From: Mesorhizobium sp. J8
GTDB lineage: Bacteria; Pseudomonadota; Alphaproteobacteria; Rhizobiales; Rhizobiaceae
Assembly: GCF_016591715.1 (NCBI RefSeq)
Contig: NZ_AP024109.1
Location: 1,240,001 to 1,304,000 of the forward strand
Direction: 5' to 3'
DNA length: 64,000 nucleotides
Shown piece by piece: positions 18,742 to 26,299 of this stretch; positions within the stretch are counted from its first letter, which is position 1, and every line of letters begins with the position of its first letter. The notes under the pieces are model-generated. The model saw only the letters and a list, made by a program, of their open reading frames with translations. It had not been told where the DNA came from and did not search any database. The position numbers were made by a program, and so were the translations under genes.

Positions 18742-20028
18742 TCAAATCCTGTCGCGCAACGCGAACCAGTTGAGGGCGAGAAACAGGAGCGGCGCACGAA
18801 ATCGCCGGCCACCCGGGAAGGCGGGGATTTTCAAATCCTCGATCAGTTTCAGCCGGTCGCGATTGCCGGCAACGGTCTCGGCATAGAGCTTGCCGAAGAA
18901 GTTCGACAGCATGACGCCGTGCCCGGAATAGCCGCCTATCGAGATCACCTTCGGCATCACCTCGCGCACGAACGGCTTTCTCGGCATCGTGATGCCGACA
19001 TAGCCGCCCCAGCCATGCGTGATCTCGACATCCTTCAATGCCGGATATAGCTCGGCGATCTGCTTGCGTATGTGGATATGAATGTCCTTCGGATCGTTGA
19101 CCGCATAGACCTCGCGGCCGCCGAACAACAGGCGGCCGTCTTTCGACTTGCGGAAATAGCGCACCACGAAGCGGGAATCGTCGACCGACTCGCCGCCGGG
19201 CAAAACTTTCGAATCTGAGCCCAGTGGCACGGTCGCGCCGATGAAGGAGCCGATCGGCATGATATGCGCCGCGCTCACCGGCTCCAGATTGCCGCCATAG
19301 GCGTTGACCGCGACCAGGCACTTGTCGGCGGAGAGCGTGCCCCTGGGCGTCGTGACCGTCACCTTGCCGCCGTTGGAAACGATGCCGGTGGACGGTGTCT
19401 GTTCGAACAGATGCGCGCCGGCCGCCGCAGCCGCTTTCGCTGTGCCGATCACCAGCTTCAGCGGATGGATGTGTCCGGTGCCGGTGTCGCGCGTGCCACC
19501 GAAATAGCGTGTCGAGCCCAGCCGCTCGGCCGTTTCCGCCGCGTCCATGAAGCTGACATGCGGATAATCGAAGCGGCTCGCCATGATCTCGGCATGGCGC
19601 TTGTAGTCGTCGACATAGCGCCGCTTGTGCGCCACCGACAATTGGCCCGGCATATAGTCGATGTCGATCGCGTTGGCGGCGGCGAAGTCGAGCAGATGCG
19701 ACTTGGCTTCTTCCGCCATGTCGAACAGCGCCCTGGCGCGGGAGAGGCCGTACTCGGCTTCCAAATCTTCCGCCCAGGCGCGCTGCCCGGTGCCGAGCTG
19801 GCCGCCATTGCGCCCCGACGCGCCGTCGCCGAAACGATAGGCCTCGATCAGCACGACATTTGCGCCGGCCTTTGCGAGATGCGTGGCTGCCGACAAGCCA
19901 GTGAAGCCGCCGCCTACAATGACGACGTCGCATTGGCGGTCACCATCCAGCGAAGGGTATTCGGGCCGAGGCCCGGCCGTATCTTCGTACCACGAGCGGC
20001 CGGGAGAGATGGGGGATTGGTAGGGCAT
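18742..20028 (-). CDS. puuB: FAD-dependent oxidoreductase, gamma-glutamylputrescine oxidase-like
   Basis: A 428-residue flavoenzyme of the DAO/OrdL-PuuB family. The N-terminus YQSPISPGRSWYEDTAG precedes the FAD-binding CDVVIVGGGFTGLSAATHL near residues 33-51. The GASGRNGGQLGTGQRAW block near 90-106 is typical of this subgroup. In the Puu pathway it oxidises gamma-glutamylputrescine to the aldehyde. It follows the gamma-glutamylputrescine synthetase-like gene on the same strand, but about 300 bases of inserted material (a broken four-helix gene and a tandem repeat) lie between. Its Shine-Dalgarno (GAAGGACC) lies inside that broken gene. The exact substrate could be another gamma-glutamyl amine. 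Confidence 0.82.
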   Translation of the reverse strand: MPYQSPISPGRSWYEDTAGPRPEYPSLDGDRQCDVVIVGGGFTGLSAATHLAKAGANVVLIEAYRFGDGASGRNGGQLGTGQRAWAEDLEAEYGLSRARALFDMAEEAKSHLLDFAAANAIDIDYMPGQLSVAHKRRYVDDYKRHAEIMASRFDYPHVSFMDAAETAERLGSTRYFGGTRDTGTGHIHPLKLVIGTAKAAAAAGAHLFEQTPSTGIVSNGGKVTVTTPRGTLSADKCLVAVNAYGGNLEPVSAAHIMPIGSFIGATVPLGSDSKVLPGGESVDDSRFVVRYFRKSKDGRLLFGGREVYAVNDPKDIHIHIRKQIAELYPALKDVEITHGWGGYVGITMPRKPFVREVMPKVISIGGYSGHGVMLSNFFGKLYAETVAGNRDRLKLIEDLKIPAFPGGRRFRAPLLFLALNWFALRDRI

Positions 20029-20266
20029 GGTCCTTCAGCGATCCTTGAGCGATGCGGAGAAATTGCTGATAGGAACCTCGAATCTCTCTGCCGTAGCCCT
20101 CGGCTATATTTGACGGGACCGAAGTCGCGGAGCGGCGCACTTGGCTGGTCAGTCCATAAAGCTCCTCCTTGGGCCAGGATTTTGTCGCGCTGTAAACCGA
20201 CACAGCTAGATCCATCGCCTGCTGCCAGACCACCAAATCCTTGTAGGAGCTTGTTTTTTCGGTCAA
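19940..20266 (-). pseudogene. Truncated four-helix-bundle (S23/IVP family) gene
   Basis: The first 75 or so codons match the four-helix-bundle family first known from 23S rRNA intervening sequences: YKDLVVWQQAMDLAVSVY, SQVRRSATSVPSNIAEGYGR and QQFLRIAQGSLK. After SLK the family pattern stops and the frame runs on into puuB in another register to 19940, so the last 35-40 family residues are missing. The start is a TTG whose upstream GGAG is supplied by the neighbouring 8-bp repeat. The homologous part is about 20035-20266. It sits between puuA and puuB on the same strand, as though inserted into that operon. Whether a shortened product is made is unknown. Confidence 0.75.
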
Positions 20267-20270
20267 TCGT

Positions 20271-20332
20271 CCCTACTCCCCTACTCCCCTACTCCCCTAC
20301 TCCCCTACTCCCCTACTCCCCTACTCCCCTAC
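20271..20332. repeat. 8-bp tandem repeat, G-quadruplex-prone on the minus strand
   Basis: Seven perfect head-to-tail copies of CCCTACTC (20271-20326) plus a partial eighth abut the puuA stop codon at 20334-20336. Read on the transcribed minus strand the unit is GGGGAGTA, giving seven G4 tracts spaced by four bases, well suited to a G-quadruplex in DNA or mRNA. The last units also provide GGAG for the four-helix gene start. Confidence 0.95.
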
Positions 20333-20333
20333 A

Positions 20334-21770
20334 TCACACATTCAACAGCAGATACTCCCGCTCCCAGGGGCTGATCACTTCCATGAAGGTCTCGAATTCG
20401 GCCCGTTTAATCGCCGCGTAGGTGGCGGCGAAGGATGTGCCGAGTATGGCCGCGAGTTCCTTATCACCCTCGAACAGGTCGACCGCTTCCAGCAGACTGC
20501 GCGGCAGGTCGATCTCATCCGCATTGGCCGTGGTCAGCACCGGAGGCTCCGCCTTGACCTTCCTGATCATGCCGATCAGCCCGCAGGCCAGCGACGCCGC
20601 CAGCGCCAGGTAGGGATTGGCGTCCGACGATGGGATGCGGTTCTCGACGCGGCGCGCCGCCGGATCCGAACGCGGCACGCGGAAAGCGGTGGTGCGGTTG
20701 TCATAGCCCCATTTGTTGTTGACCGGAGCCGACGCCTGCTGCGTCAGCCGGCGATAGGAATTCACATAAGGCGCGAACATCACCAGCGCGTTCGGCACGT
20801 GCTTCTGCATGCCGCCGATGAAATGGAAGAACGCGTCGGTCTCGGAGCCGTCCTCGGCCGAGAAGATGTTCTTGCCGGTCTTCTTGTCGACCACCGACTG
20901 GTGGATGTGCATGGCCGAGCCCGGCTGGCCCTGGATCGGCTTGGCCATGAAGGTGGCATAGATCTCGTGCTTCAGCGCCGCCTCGCGGATGGTGCGCTTG
21001 AACATAAAGACCTGGTCGGCAAGCTCGATCGGATTGCCGTGGCGCAGATTGATCTCGAGCTGGCCGGCGCCCTCCTCATGGATCAGCGTGTCGATCTCCA
21101 GGCCCTGCCGTTCCGAGAAATGGTAGATGTCGTCGATCAGTTCGTCGAATTCGTTGACGCCGGCGATCGAATAGCCGGCGCCGCCGCCGATCGGCCGTCC
21201 CGAGCGCCCGACGGGCGGCGTCAGCGGATAGTCCGGATCGGGGTTCTTGCGCACCAGGTAGAATTCGATCTCGGGCGCCACCACCGGCTTCAGGCCGCGC
21301 TCGTCATAGGCCGCAAGCACGCGCTTCAAGACGTTGCGCGGCGTGAACTCGACCGAGCGGCCGTCCTGGTGGACGAGATCGCAGATCACCGCGGCCGTCG
21401 GGTCCTCTTCCCAGGGCACGACGGTCAGCGTCGAAAGATCGGGCAGAAGCTTCAGGTCGCCGTCATCTTCGGGATAGTGGAAGCCATTGCCGTCCTCGGG
21501 ATAGCCGCCCGAGATCGTCGTCATGAATACGGCCGAAGGCAGCGCCAGCGAGGTGTTGGAGGTGAATTTCTTCGACGGCATCATCTTGCCGCGGGCGACG
21601 CCCGCCTGGTCGGGCGTGATGCATTCGATGTCTTCGATGCCGCGCCATTCGAGCCAGGCGCTGGCTTCCTTCCAGTTCTTCACACCGCGCTGGTTTTTCA
21701 GGAAGGCAGGCGTGCGGGCGCGTCCCCCCCGGCTCGACGGACGGACTTCCTTTTTCTCAGGCGGCATCAT
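20334..21770 (-). CDS. puuA: Glutamine synthetase family, gamma-glutamylputrescine synthetase-like
   Basis: A 478-residue type I glutamine-synthetase fold enzyme, probably joining glutamate to putrescine with ATP as the first step of polyamine catabolism. Visible active-site motifs are VAPEIEFYL (metal Glu), EEGAGQLEINL, GSAMHIHQS (the conserved His loop), NNKWGYDNRTTAFRVP (ATP/substrate Arg) and ENRIPSSDANPYLALAA. No adenylylation-site Tyr of GlnA is evident. The first 25 residues are basic and non-conserved; the start could also be the second Met. It precedes puuB-like on the same strand, and a Pot-type putrescine importer lies at 29457-33560. It could act on another amine. Confidence 0.85.
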   Translation of the reverse strand: MMPPEKKEVRPSSRGGRARTPAFLKNQRGVKNWKEASAWLEWRGIEDIECITPDQAGVARGKMMPSKKFTSNTSLALPSAVFMTTISGGYPEDGNGFHYPEDDGDLKLLPDLSTLTVVPWEEDPTAAVICDLVHQDGRSVEFTPRNVLKRVLAAYDERGLKPVVAPEIEFYLVRKNPDPDYPLTPPVGRSGRPIGGGAGYSIAGVNEFDELIDDIYHFSERQGLEIDTLIHEEGAGQLEINLRHGNPIELADQVFMFKRTIREAALKHEIYATFMAKPIQGQPGSAMHIHQSVVDKKTGKNIFSAEDGSETDAFFHFIGGMQKHVPNALVMFAPYVNSYRRLTQQASAPVNNKWGYDNRTTAFRVPRSDPAARRVENRIPSSDANPYLALAASLACGLIGMIRKVKAEPPVLTTANADEIDLPRSLLEAVDLFEGDKELAAILGTSFAATYAAIKRAEFETFMEVISPWEREYLLLNV

Positions 21771-21928
21771 TCACCAGATTGTGTTGCGGATTTCGGACTA
21801 TAGCCGGGCGTCACGGGGAAAGGGAAGGGGAGGCGCAAGGCGCGTGCTCGAGGAGCCGCTCCTTACGGACCGGCTGGCAGTACTAGGCAAACGCGTTTAC
21901 ATCTCCATTTCGGCAAGATGAGGTGGCC

Positions 21929-22636
21929 ATGTCCGCTCTTACCACGATCGGATTCGATGCCGACGACACGCTGTGGCAGAACGAGCAGTTCTTCCGCATG
22001 ACCGAACAGCGCTTCATCGCCATGCTTGCCGAGCATGGCGAGGCAAGCGTGGTTTCGGCGACCCTGCTTGACGCGGCAAAGCGCAATCTCGGCCTCTATG
22101 GTTTCGGCATCAAGAGCTTCACGCTCTCGATGATCGAGACGGCGATCGAGGTTACGGAAGGCCGCGTGCCGGGCTCGACCATTGCGGAAATCCTGGTTGC
22201 CGGCCGCGACATGCTCAGCCATCCGATCGAGCCGCTGCCGCACGCGCGTGAGACGGTCGAGAAGCTTGCCGGCAGCTACCGCCTGGTGCTGATCACCAAG
22301 GGTGACCTCATGGACCAGGAGCGCAAGCTGGCGCAATCGGGACTGGGTGAGCTCTTCGACGCCGTCGAGATCGTCAGCGACAAGAGCGCCGCCACCTATG
22401 CCCGCATCTTCAGCCGCCATGGCGACGGACCGCAAAAGAGCGTGATGGTCGGCAACTCGCTGAAGTCGGATGTCGTCCCTGCCATCGATGCCGGCGGCTG
22501 GGGCATCTACGTCCCGCATGAATTGACCTGGGCGGCCGAGCATGCCGAGGCGCCGGTGGCCGCGCCGCGTTTCCGCCAGATCGCCGACCTGAGCGAACTG
22601 CCGGCATTGATCGAACGCATCGCCGCGGCGGATTGA
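21929..22636 (+). CDS. HAD family hydrolase
   Basis: A 235-residue haloacid-dehalogenase-type phosphatase, cytosolic. Motif I is FDADDTLWQNEQF near residues 9-21 (nucleophile Asp and acid/base Asp). Motif II is LVLITKGD near 121, motif III is a Lys near 150, and motif IV is VMVGNSLKSDVVPA near 173. The helical cap between motifs I and II is of the DUF/YfnB-like C1 type. The ATG at 21929 has GAGG six bases upstream; a GTG two codons earlier is possible. It is divergent from the puuA-like gene. The substrate is unknown. Confidence 0.85.
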   Translation: MSALTTIGFDADDTLWQNEQFFRMTEQRFIAMLAEHGEASVVSATLLDAAKRNLGLYGFGIKSFTLSMIETAIEVTEGRVPGSTIAEILVAGRDMLSHPIEPLPHARETVEKLAGSYRLVLITKGDLMDQERKLAQSGLGELFDAVEIVSDKSAATYARIFSRHGDGPQKSVMVGNSLKSDVVPAIDAGGWGIYVPHELTWAAEHAEAPVAAPRFRQIADLSELPALIERIAAAD

Positions 22637-22826
22637 TAAGTCCCGAGGGCGATGATCCCGGCCGCGCGAAACCCGATGGGTGACCGGCATACCTTCGCGG
22701 CGTCGCATGAGCCGACGCTCAGGTGGTGAGTGGCCGGCGTGCGTGAGCGAACCGGCCGACAAGCCCCTTGCATCGGACCTTGGGGCCGCCCTTACAGAAG
22801 CGAGGGTCCGGAACGGAAGGTCGGCT

Positions 22827-23630
22827 ATGGACGGCGAAAAAGAGCAATGGTTCGGCCCAGGCGAGACAGCTCGGCGGCTCGGCGTCACCACCAAGGCGCT
22901 CAGGGTCTATGAGCGGGAGGGGCTCGTTATCCCTCACCGCGCCGAATCGAGATGGCGCCTATACGGACCATCTCAAATCGCCCGCCTGCACCAGATCATC
23001 GTGCTTCGCGATCTCGGCCTGCCGCTCAAATCGATCAAGAGGCTCGTCGGGGATCATTCCCGGCTTCGGGATATTCTGCGGCTGCAACGCGAAACGCTGG
23101 AATCCCAACAAGACAAGATCGGGCGCGCGATCGGCCTTATCGAGGTGGCGCTATGTCGGATCGATGAGGGGCAAGACCTTTCCCTGGACGAGTTGGCAAC
23201 CCTCCCCAAGGAGACTCTCATGCAACAACCCACCGACAAAAAAAAATTCCTCGCAAGGTTCGAAGCTCTGATCGCGGAGCAGGACCCGACTGGCCAGGCA
23301 AGCCGCACCTTTGATGGAATAAAGAAGGAATATGATGGGGACACCCACAAGGCCGCGCTGAAGGCTCTCATGGAGGAAGCCAGCCGGCTGAAGGCGGCGG
23401 GGGACGTCAATTCGGAAGCCGCCAAAGAGTTCGTTCGGCGTGTGCGATCCCGTACCGCCGGCATCAGGCGTTCGGCCTCCCAGGCCGAGCAAGAGCTTAT
23501 ACGCGACGCCTATGTCAAAACGCTCGCCGAGGCGCAGGCGCGGTCCGAATCCCTCTGGTTCGATCCGGCTGTCCTCGACTTTTTCCGTCAGGTCGCGCAA
23601 GGAATGAGGGAACGCGGCGAACTGGACTGA
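22827..23630 (+). CDS. MerR family transcriptional regulator
   Basis: A 267-residue regulator. The N-terminal winged HTH (about 8-76) carries GPGETARRLGVTTKALRVYEREGLV and a WRLYGPSQIARLHQI wing. It is followed by the dimerisation coiled coil (LRDILRLQRETLESQQDKI). The C-terminal half (about 135-267) is a helical, charged domain resembling the TipAS-type ligand-binding region, with no cysteine cluster, so metal sensing is unlikely. The ATG at 22827 has GGAAGG upstream. Upstream in-frame codons to 22680 lack family character. It stands alone between the HAD gene and a convergent receiver gene; its targets are unknown. Confidence 0.85.
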   Translation: MDGEKEQWFGPGETARRLGVTTKALRVYEREGLVIPHRAESRWRLYGPSQIARLHQIIVLRDLGLPLKSIKRLVGDHSRLRDILRLQRETLESQQDKIGRAIGLIEVALCRIDEGQDLSLDELATLPKETLMQQPTDKKKFLARFEALIAEQDPTGQASRTFDGIKKEYDGDTHKAALKALMEEASRLKAAGDVNSEAAKEFVRRVRSRTAGIRRSASQAEQELIRDAYVKTLAEAQARSESLWFDPAVLDFFRQVAQGMRERGELD

Positions 23631-23788
23631 CTAAGCCTCGAGAACAGTTTTCGGAATATCGCCTGACGGCCGAATCTGTCCCGAACGCCTGGAGCGGTTC
23701 ACAGTTCACGGAAACGGCGAACCGCCCCATCTCCTTGTTGCGATCCAGTCCCGGGCGGAAAACCGCGCGCGCTTTTTCTGGAATTGCT

Positions 23789-24238
23789 CTAGCCGCGTCC
23801 GACCAGGCGGTCGACCACGGGTTGCAGCCTTTCCGGCGTGATCGGCTTGGCAACCACCGCATCGACTACGCTCGACAGGCCAAGGCTTTCGGGGGTGCCA
23901 TTTCTGGTTGAAAGCAGGATCACTGCCGGCAGCGACTTCCCGGAGGCGCGCCGCAGCGCGTCGATGGTCGACATCAGCCGGTCGCAATCCTTGTTGTCCG
24001 GGCCGCCGTCCAGGATGACGCCGCCGGGCAGTTGGCCGGTCAGCGTCTTCTCGGCGGCCTCTGGCGGTTCCGAAATAGGCTTCAGTCCCGATTTCTCGAC
24101 GATTTTCGACACCACGACGCGGTTGATCGATGATTTTCCGACGACGAGCACTTTGGAAAGGTCCGCCGCGATCGCGCCCGTCCGGGCTACCGGTTTCGGG
24201 TGTCTTTCGGATCGGTCGTCACGGTCGGCGGGGCACAT
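23789..24238 (-). CDS. Stand-alone receiver-like protein with degenerate acidic pocket
   Basis: About 149 residues from the ATG at 24238 (a TTG eight codons upstream is also possible). After a charged, flexible N-terminus of about 27 residues comes a CheY-like fold: SKVLVVGKSSINRVVVSKI, then GGVILDGGP with the usual phospho-acceptor Asp, LPAVILLST and VVAKPITPERL with the switch Lys-Pro. The Asp-Asp pair that binds magnesium at the end of strand 1 is replaced by Gly-Lys-Ser-Ser, so ordinary phosphorylation is doubtful. It may bind partners independently of phosphate. No kinase is adjacent. Confidence 0.7.
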   Translation of the reverse strand: MCPADRDDRSERHPKPVARTGAIAADLSKVLVVGKSSINRVVVSKIVEKSGLKPISEPPEAAEKTLTGQLPGGVILDGGPDNKDCDRLMSTIDALRRASGKSLPAVILLSTRNGTPESLGLSSVVDAVVAKPITPERLQPVVDRLVGRG

Positions 24239-24394
24239 CGGCGGGTAGGCACTCTGGTTCAATGCAGGGTTGAAACCTGAGGCACAATTGGGTGAGATCG
24301 CGGCCGGTGTCAAGCTGAAACGATCGAAGTCGAAAATATAGCAAGAATTCCAGAATTCAGCGCAAGTCGTACCTCTCGATGACGAAGGCAAATC

Positions 24395-24437
24395 GAAAAA
24401 ATGCGATAGTCTCCCGAACGTATAGCGCGCGGGAGAC
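24395..24437 (-). terminator. Probable terminator of the aceA transcript
   Basis: GTCTCCCG (24409-24416) pairs with CGGGAGAC (24430-24437) around a 13-base loop. Read leftward, the stem is followed within eight bases by a run of six T. It lies 26 bases beyond the small gene that follows aceA. Confidence 0.6.
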
Positions 24438-24462
24438 ACTCGCCGAGACTGTTGACGTTACG

Positions 24463-24705
24463 TCAAGTGTGGCTCTGCTGGGTGACGATCACCGGGATCA
24501 AAAGGTCTCCCCAGTTGCCGTCGCCGCCATGGTGCCTGGCCGAACGCACCAGCTCCACCGAGACGCCGGCTTCGACTGCCTTCATGACCGACTGGTTGAG
24601 CCTGTGCAGATCGTTGGCGAGCATGCGGATCGTCGCCTGCTGGTCGACGCTCATCGCGCTCGATTGTTCTTCTGCCCTTTCCTTGACGCGGCTTATCGAT
24701 GCCAT
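24463..24705 (-). CDS. Small protein downstream of isocitrate lyase
   Basis: An 80-residue soluble protein I cannot assign to a named family. Residues 1-50 are predicted helical (ERAEEQSSAMSVDQQATIRM, then LANDLHRLNQSVMKAVEAG) and the C-terminus ends in a short hydrophobic strand (GDLLIPVIVTQ). The ATG has an excellent GAGGAGAA Shine-Dalgarno, and the gene lies 54 bases after aceA on the same strand, before a likely terminator. It is therefore probably translated as the second gene of the aceA operon and may adjust glyoxylate-shunt activity, which is a guess from position only. Confidence 0.68.
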   Translation of the reverse strand: MASISRVKERAEEQSSAMSVDQQATIRMLANDLHRLNQSVMKAVEAGVSVELVRSARHHGGDGNWGDLLIPVIVTQQSHT

Positions 24706-24759
24706 TGGTCTTCTCCTCGATGCAAATGCCCTGCGGGCGTTTCCTCTGATTGTTATCCG

Positions 24760-26049
24760 TTACTCGGCCGCCGGCCTGAACTGGGCGTGCTCGGTCGATT
24801 CATGCATGGCGGTGGTGGAAGACTGGCCGCCGGTGATCGCCATCGACACGGCGTCGAAATAGCCCGTGCCGACCTCGCGCTGGTGCTTGGTCGCGGTGTA
24901 GCCGTTGGCTTCCGCCGCGAACTCGGCCTCCTGCAGTTCCGAATAGGCCGCCATCTGGCGATCCTTGTAGCCGCGCGCCAGCTCGAACATGCCGAAGTTC
25001 AACTGGTGGAAGCCGGCGAGCGTGATGAACTGGAACTTGTAACCCATCGCGCCGAGCTCCTTCTGGAACTTGGCGATCGTCGCGTCGTCGAGATTCTTCT
25101 TCCAGTTGAAAGACGGCGAGCAGTTGTAAGCGAGCAGCTTGCCTGGATGGTGCTTGTGCACGCCCTCGGCGAATTTCCGCGCCTGCGCCAGATCCGGCTT
25201 CGAGGTTTCGCACCAGATCAGGTCGGCATGCGGCGCGTAGGCGACGGCGCGCGCGATGCAAGGCTCGATGCCGTTCCGCACATTGTAGAAACCCTCGACC
25301 GTGCGGCCTGCATCGTAATCGACAAAAGGCCGGTCGCGCTCGTCGATATCGGAGGTCAACAGCTTCGCCGCTTCCGCGTCCGTGCGCGCTACGACCAGCG
25401 TTGGCGTGCCCATCACGTCGGCCGCGAGGCGCGCCGCGTTGAGGTTGCGGATATGCGCCGACGTCGGGATCAGCACCTTGCCGCCGAGATGGCCGCACTT
25501 CTTTTCGGACGCCAGCTGGTCCTCGTAGTGGACGCCGGCGGCCCCTGCCTCGATGAAAGCCTTCATGATCTCGAAGGCGTTGAGCGGACCGCCGAAGCCG
25601 GCCTCCGCGTCCGCGACGATGGGGGCGAACCACGTGTCGACCGAAAGGCCCTTGCCTTCCGACGTCTCGATCTGGTCGGCGCGCTGCAGCGTGCGGTTGA
25701 TGCGCTTGACGAGTTCCGGCGCCGCATTGGCCGGGTAAAGCGACTGGTCGGGATACATCGCCGAGGCGGTGTTGGCGTCCGCGGCGACCTGCCAGCCCGA
25801 GAGATAGATCGCCTTCAGCCCGGCCCGGACCTGCTGCATGGCCTGGTTGCCCGACATGGCGCCCAGCGCGTTGACGAAATCTTCCTCGTGGATGAGCTTC
25901 CACAGCCGGTTCGCGCCCATCTCGGCCAGCGTCTGGCGAATCTGCACGGAGCCACGCAACCGCTTCACATCCTCCGGCGAATAGGGGCGCTCGATGCCGT
26001 CGAAACGGCCTTCCGGCGCGGAGGGGACGAGATTGTAAAAATCGGTCAT
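24760..26049 (-). CDS. aceA: Isocitrate lyase
   Basis: A 429-residue cytosolic enzyme that cleaves isocitrate to succinate and glyoxylate, the entry step of the glyoxylate shunt. The active-site KKCGHLGGK (catalytic Cys) lies near residues 182-190. [15 protein letters not shown] (metal-binding Asp), [11 protein letters not shown] and [11 protein letters not shown] are also present. The length matches the bacterial short form. The gene is divergent from an ScfR-type regulator, with repeated TGTAAATT-type boxes in the 250-base gap. It supports growth on acetate, fatty acids and acetoacetate, matching the acetoacetyl-CoA synthetase and HMG-CoA genes elsewhere in the window. Confidence 0.97.
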   Translation of the reverse strand: MTDFYNLVPSAPEGRFDGIERPYSPEDVKRLRGSVQIRQTLAEMGANRLWKLIHEEDFVNALGAMSGNQAMQQVRAGLKAIYLSGWQVAADANTASAMYPDQSLYPANAAPELVKRINRTLQRADQIETSEGKGLSVDTWFAPIVADAEAGFGGPLNAFEIMKAFIEAGAAGVHYEDQLASEKKCGHLGGKVLIPTSAHIRNLNAARLAADVMGTPTLVVARTDAEAAKLLTSDIDERDRPFVDYDAGRTVEGFYNVRNGIEPCIARAVAYAPHADLIWCETSKPDLAQARKFAEGVHKHHPGKLLAYNCSPSFNWKKNLDDATIAKFQKELGAMGYKFQFITLAGFHQLNFGMFELARGYKDRQMAAYSELQEAEFAAEANGYTATKHQREVGTGYFDAVSMAITGGQSSTTAMHESTEHAQFRPAAE

Positions 26050-26127
26050 TGATCACTCCGGGTCATTTGGTGGCTGCGTCAGCGCTGCATCGCAAAGGCA
26101 TATCCTGCGACGTCTGCGTGTGACATC

Positions 26128-26290
26128 ATTTACATTGCGACGCGAAAGGCACCTAGGAAAACCGCCAAATGTCTCGGAAAATAGAGGAAAAGCTGTATTG
26201 TCATTGACAGACTCTCCCTGTAAATTTGTCACGATTGTAAAAGCGTGAAGCGTCAGCCGGGCGCGATGATCATGTAAATTCTTGTCAAGG
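26128..26290. promoter_or_regulatory. aceA/scfR divergent control region with TGTAAA boxes
   Basis: Four related boxes occur: ATTTACATTGCGA (26128-26140, inverted), TGTAAATTTGTCACG (26219-26233), GATTGTAAAAGC (26233-26244) and TGTAAATTCTTGTCA (from 26273). Two share TGTAAATT followed by TTGTCA or TGTCA. A TTGACA -35-like hexamer lies at 26204-26209. They are the best candidates for operators of the ScfR-type protein acting on aceA and itself. Confidence 0.5.
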
Positions 26291-26299
26291 ACAGCGGGG

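Noticed and set aside
20064..20090. EcfG promoter at GGAAC near 20065
   Set aside because: No CGTT at 16-17 bases, and it lies inside the broken four-helix gene on the wrong strand for puuB.
19940..20266. 23S rRNA intervening sequence
   Set aside because: No rRNA sequence flanks the four-helix gene; only the protein family is shared.
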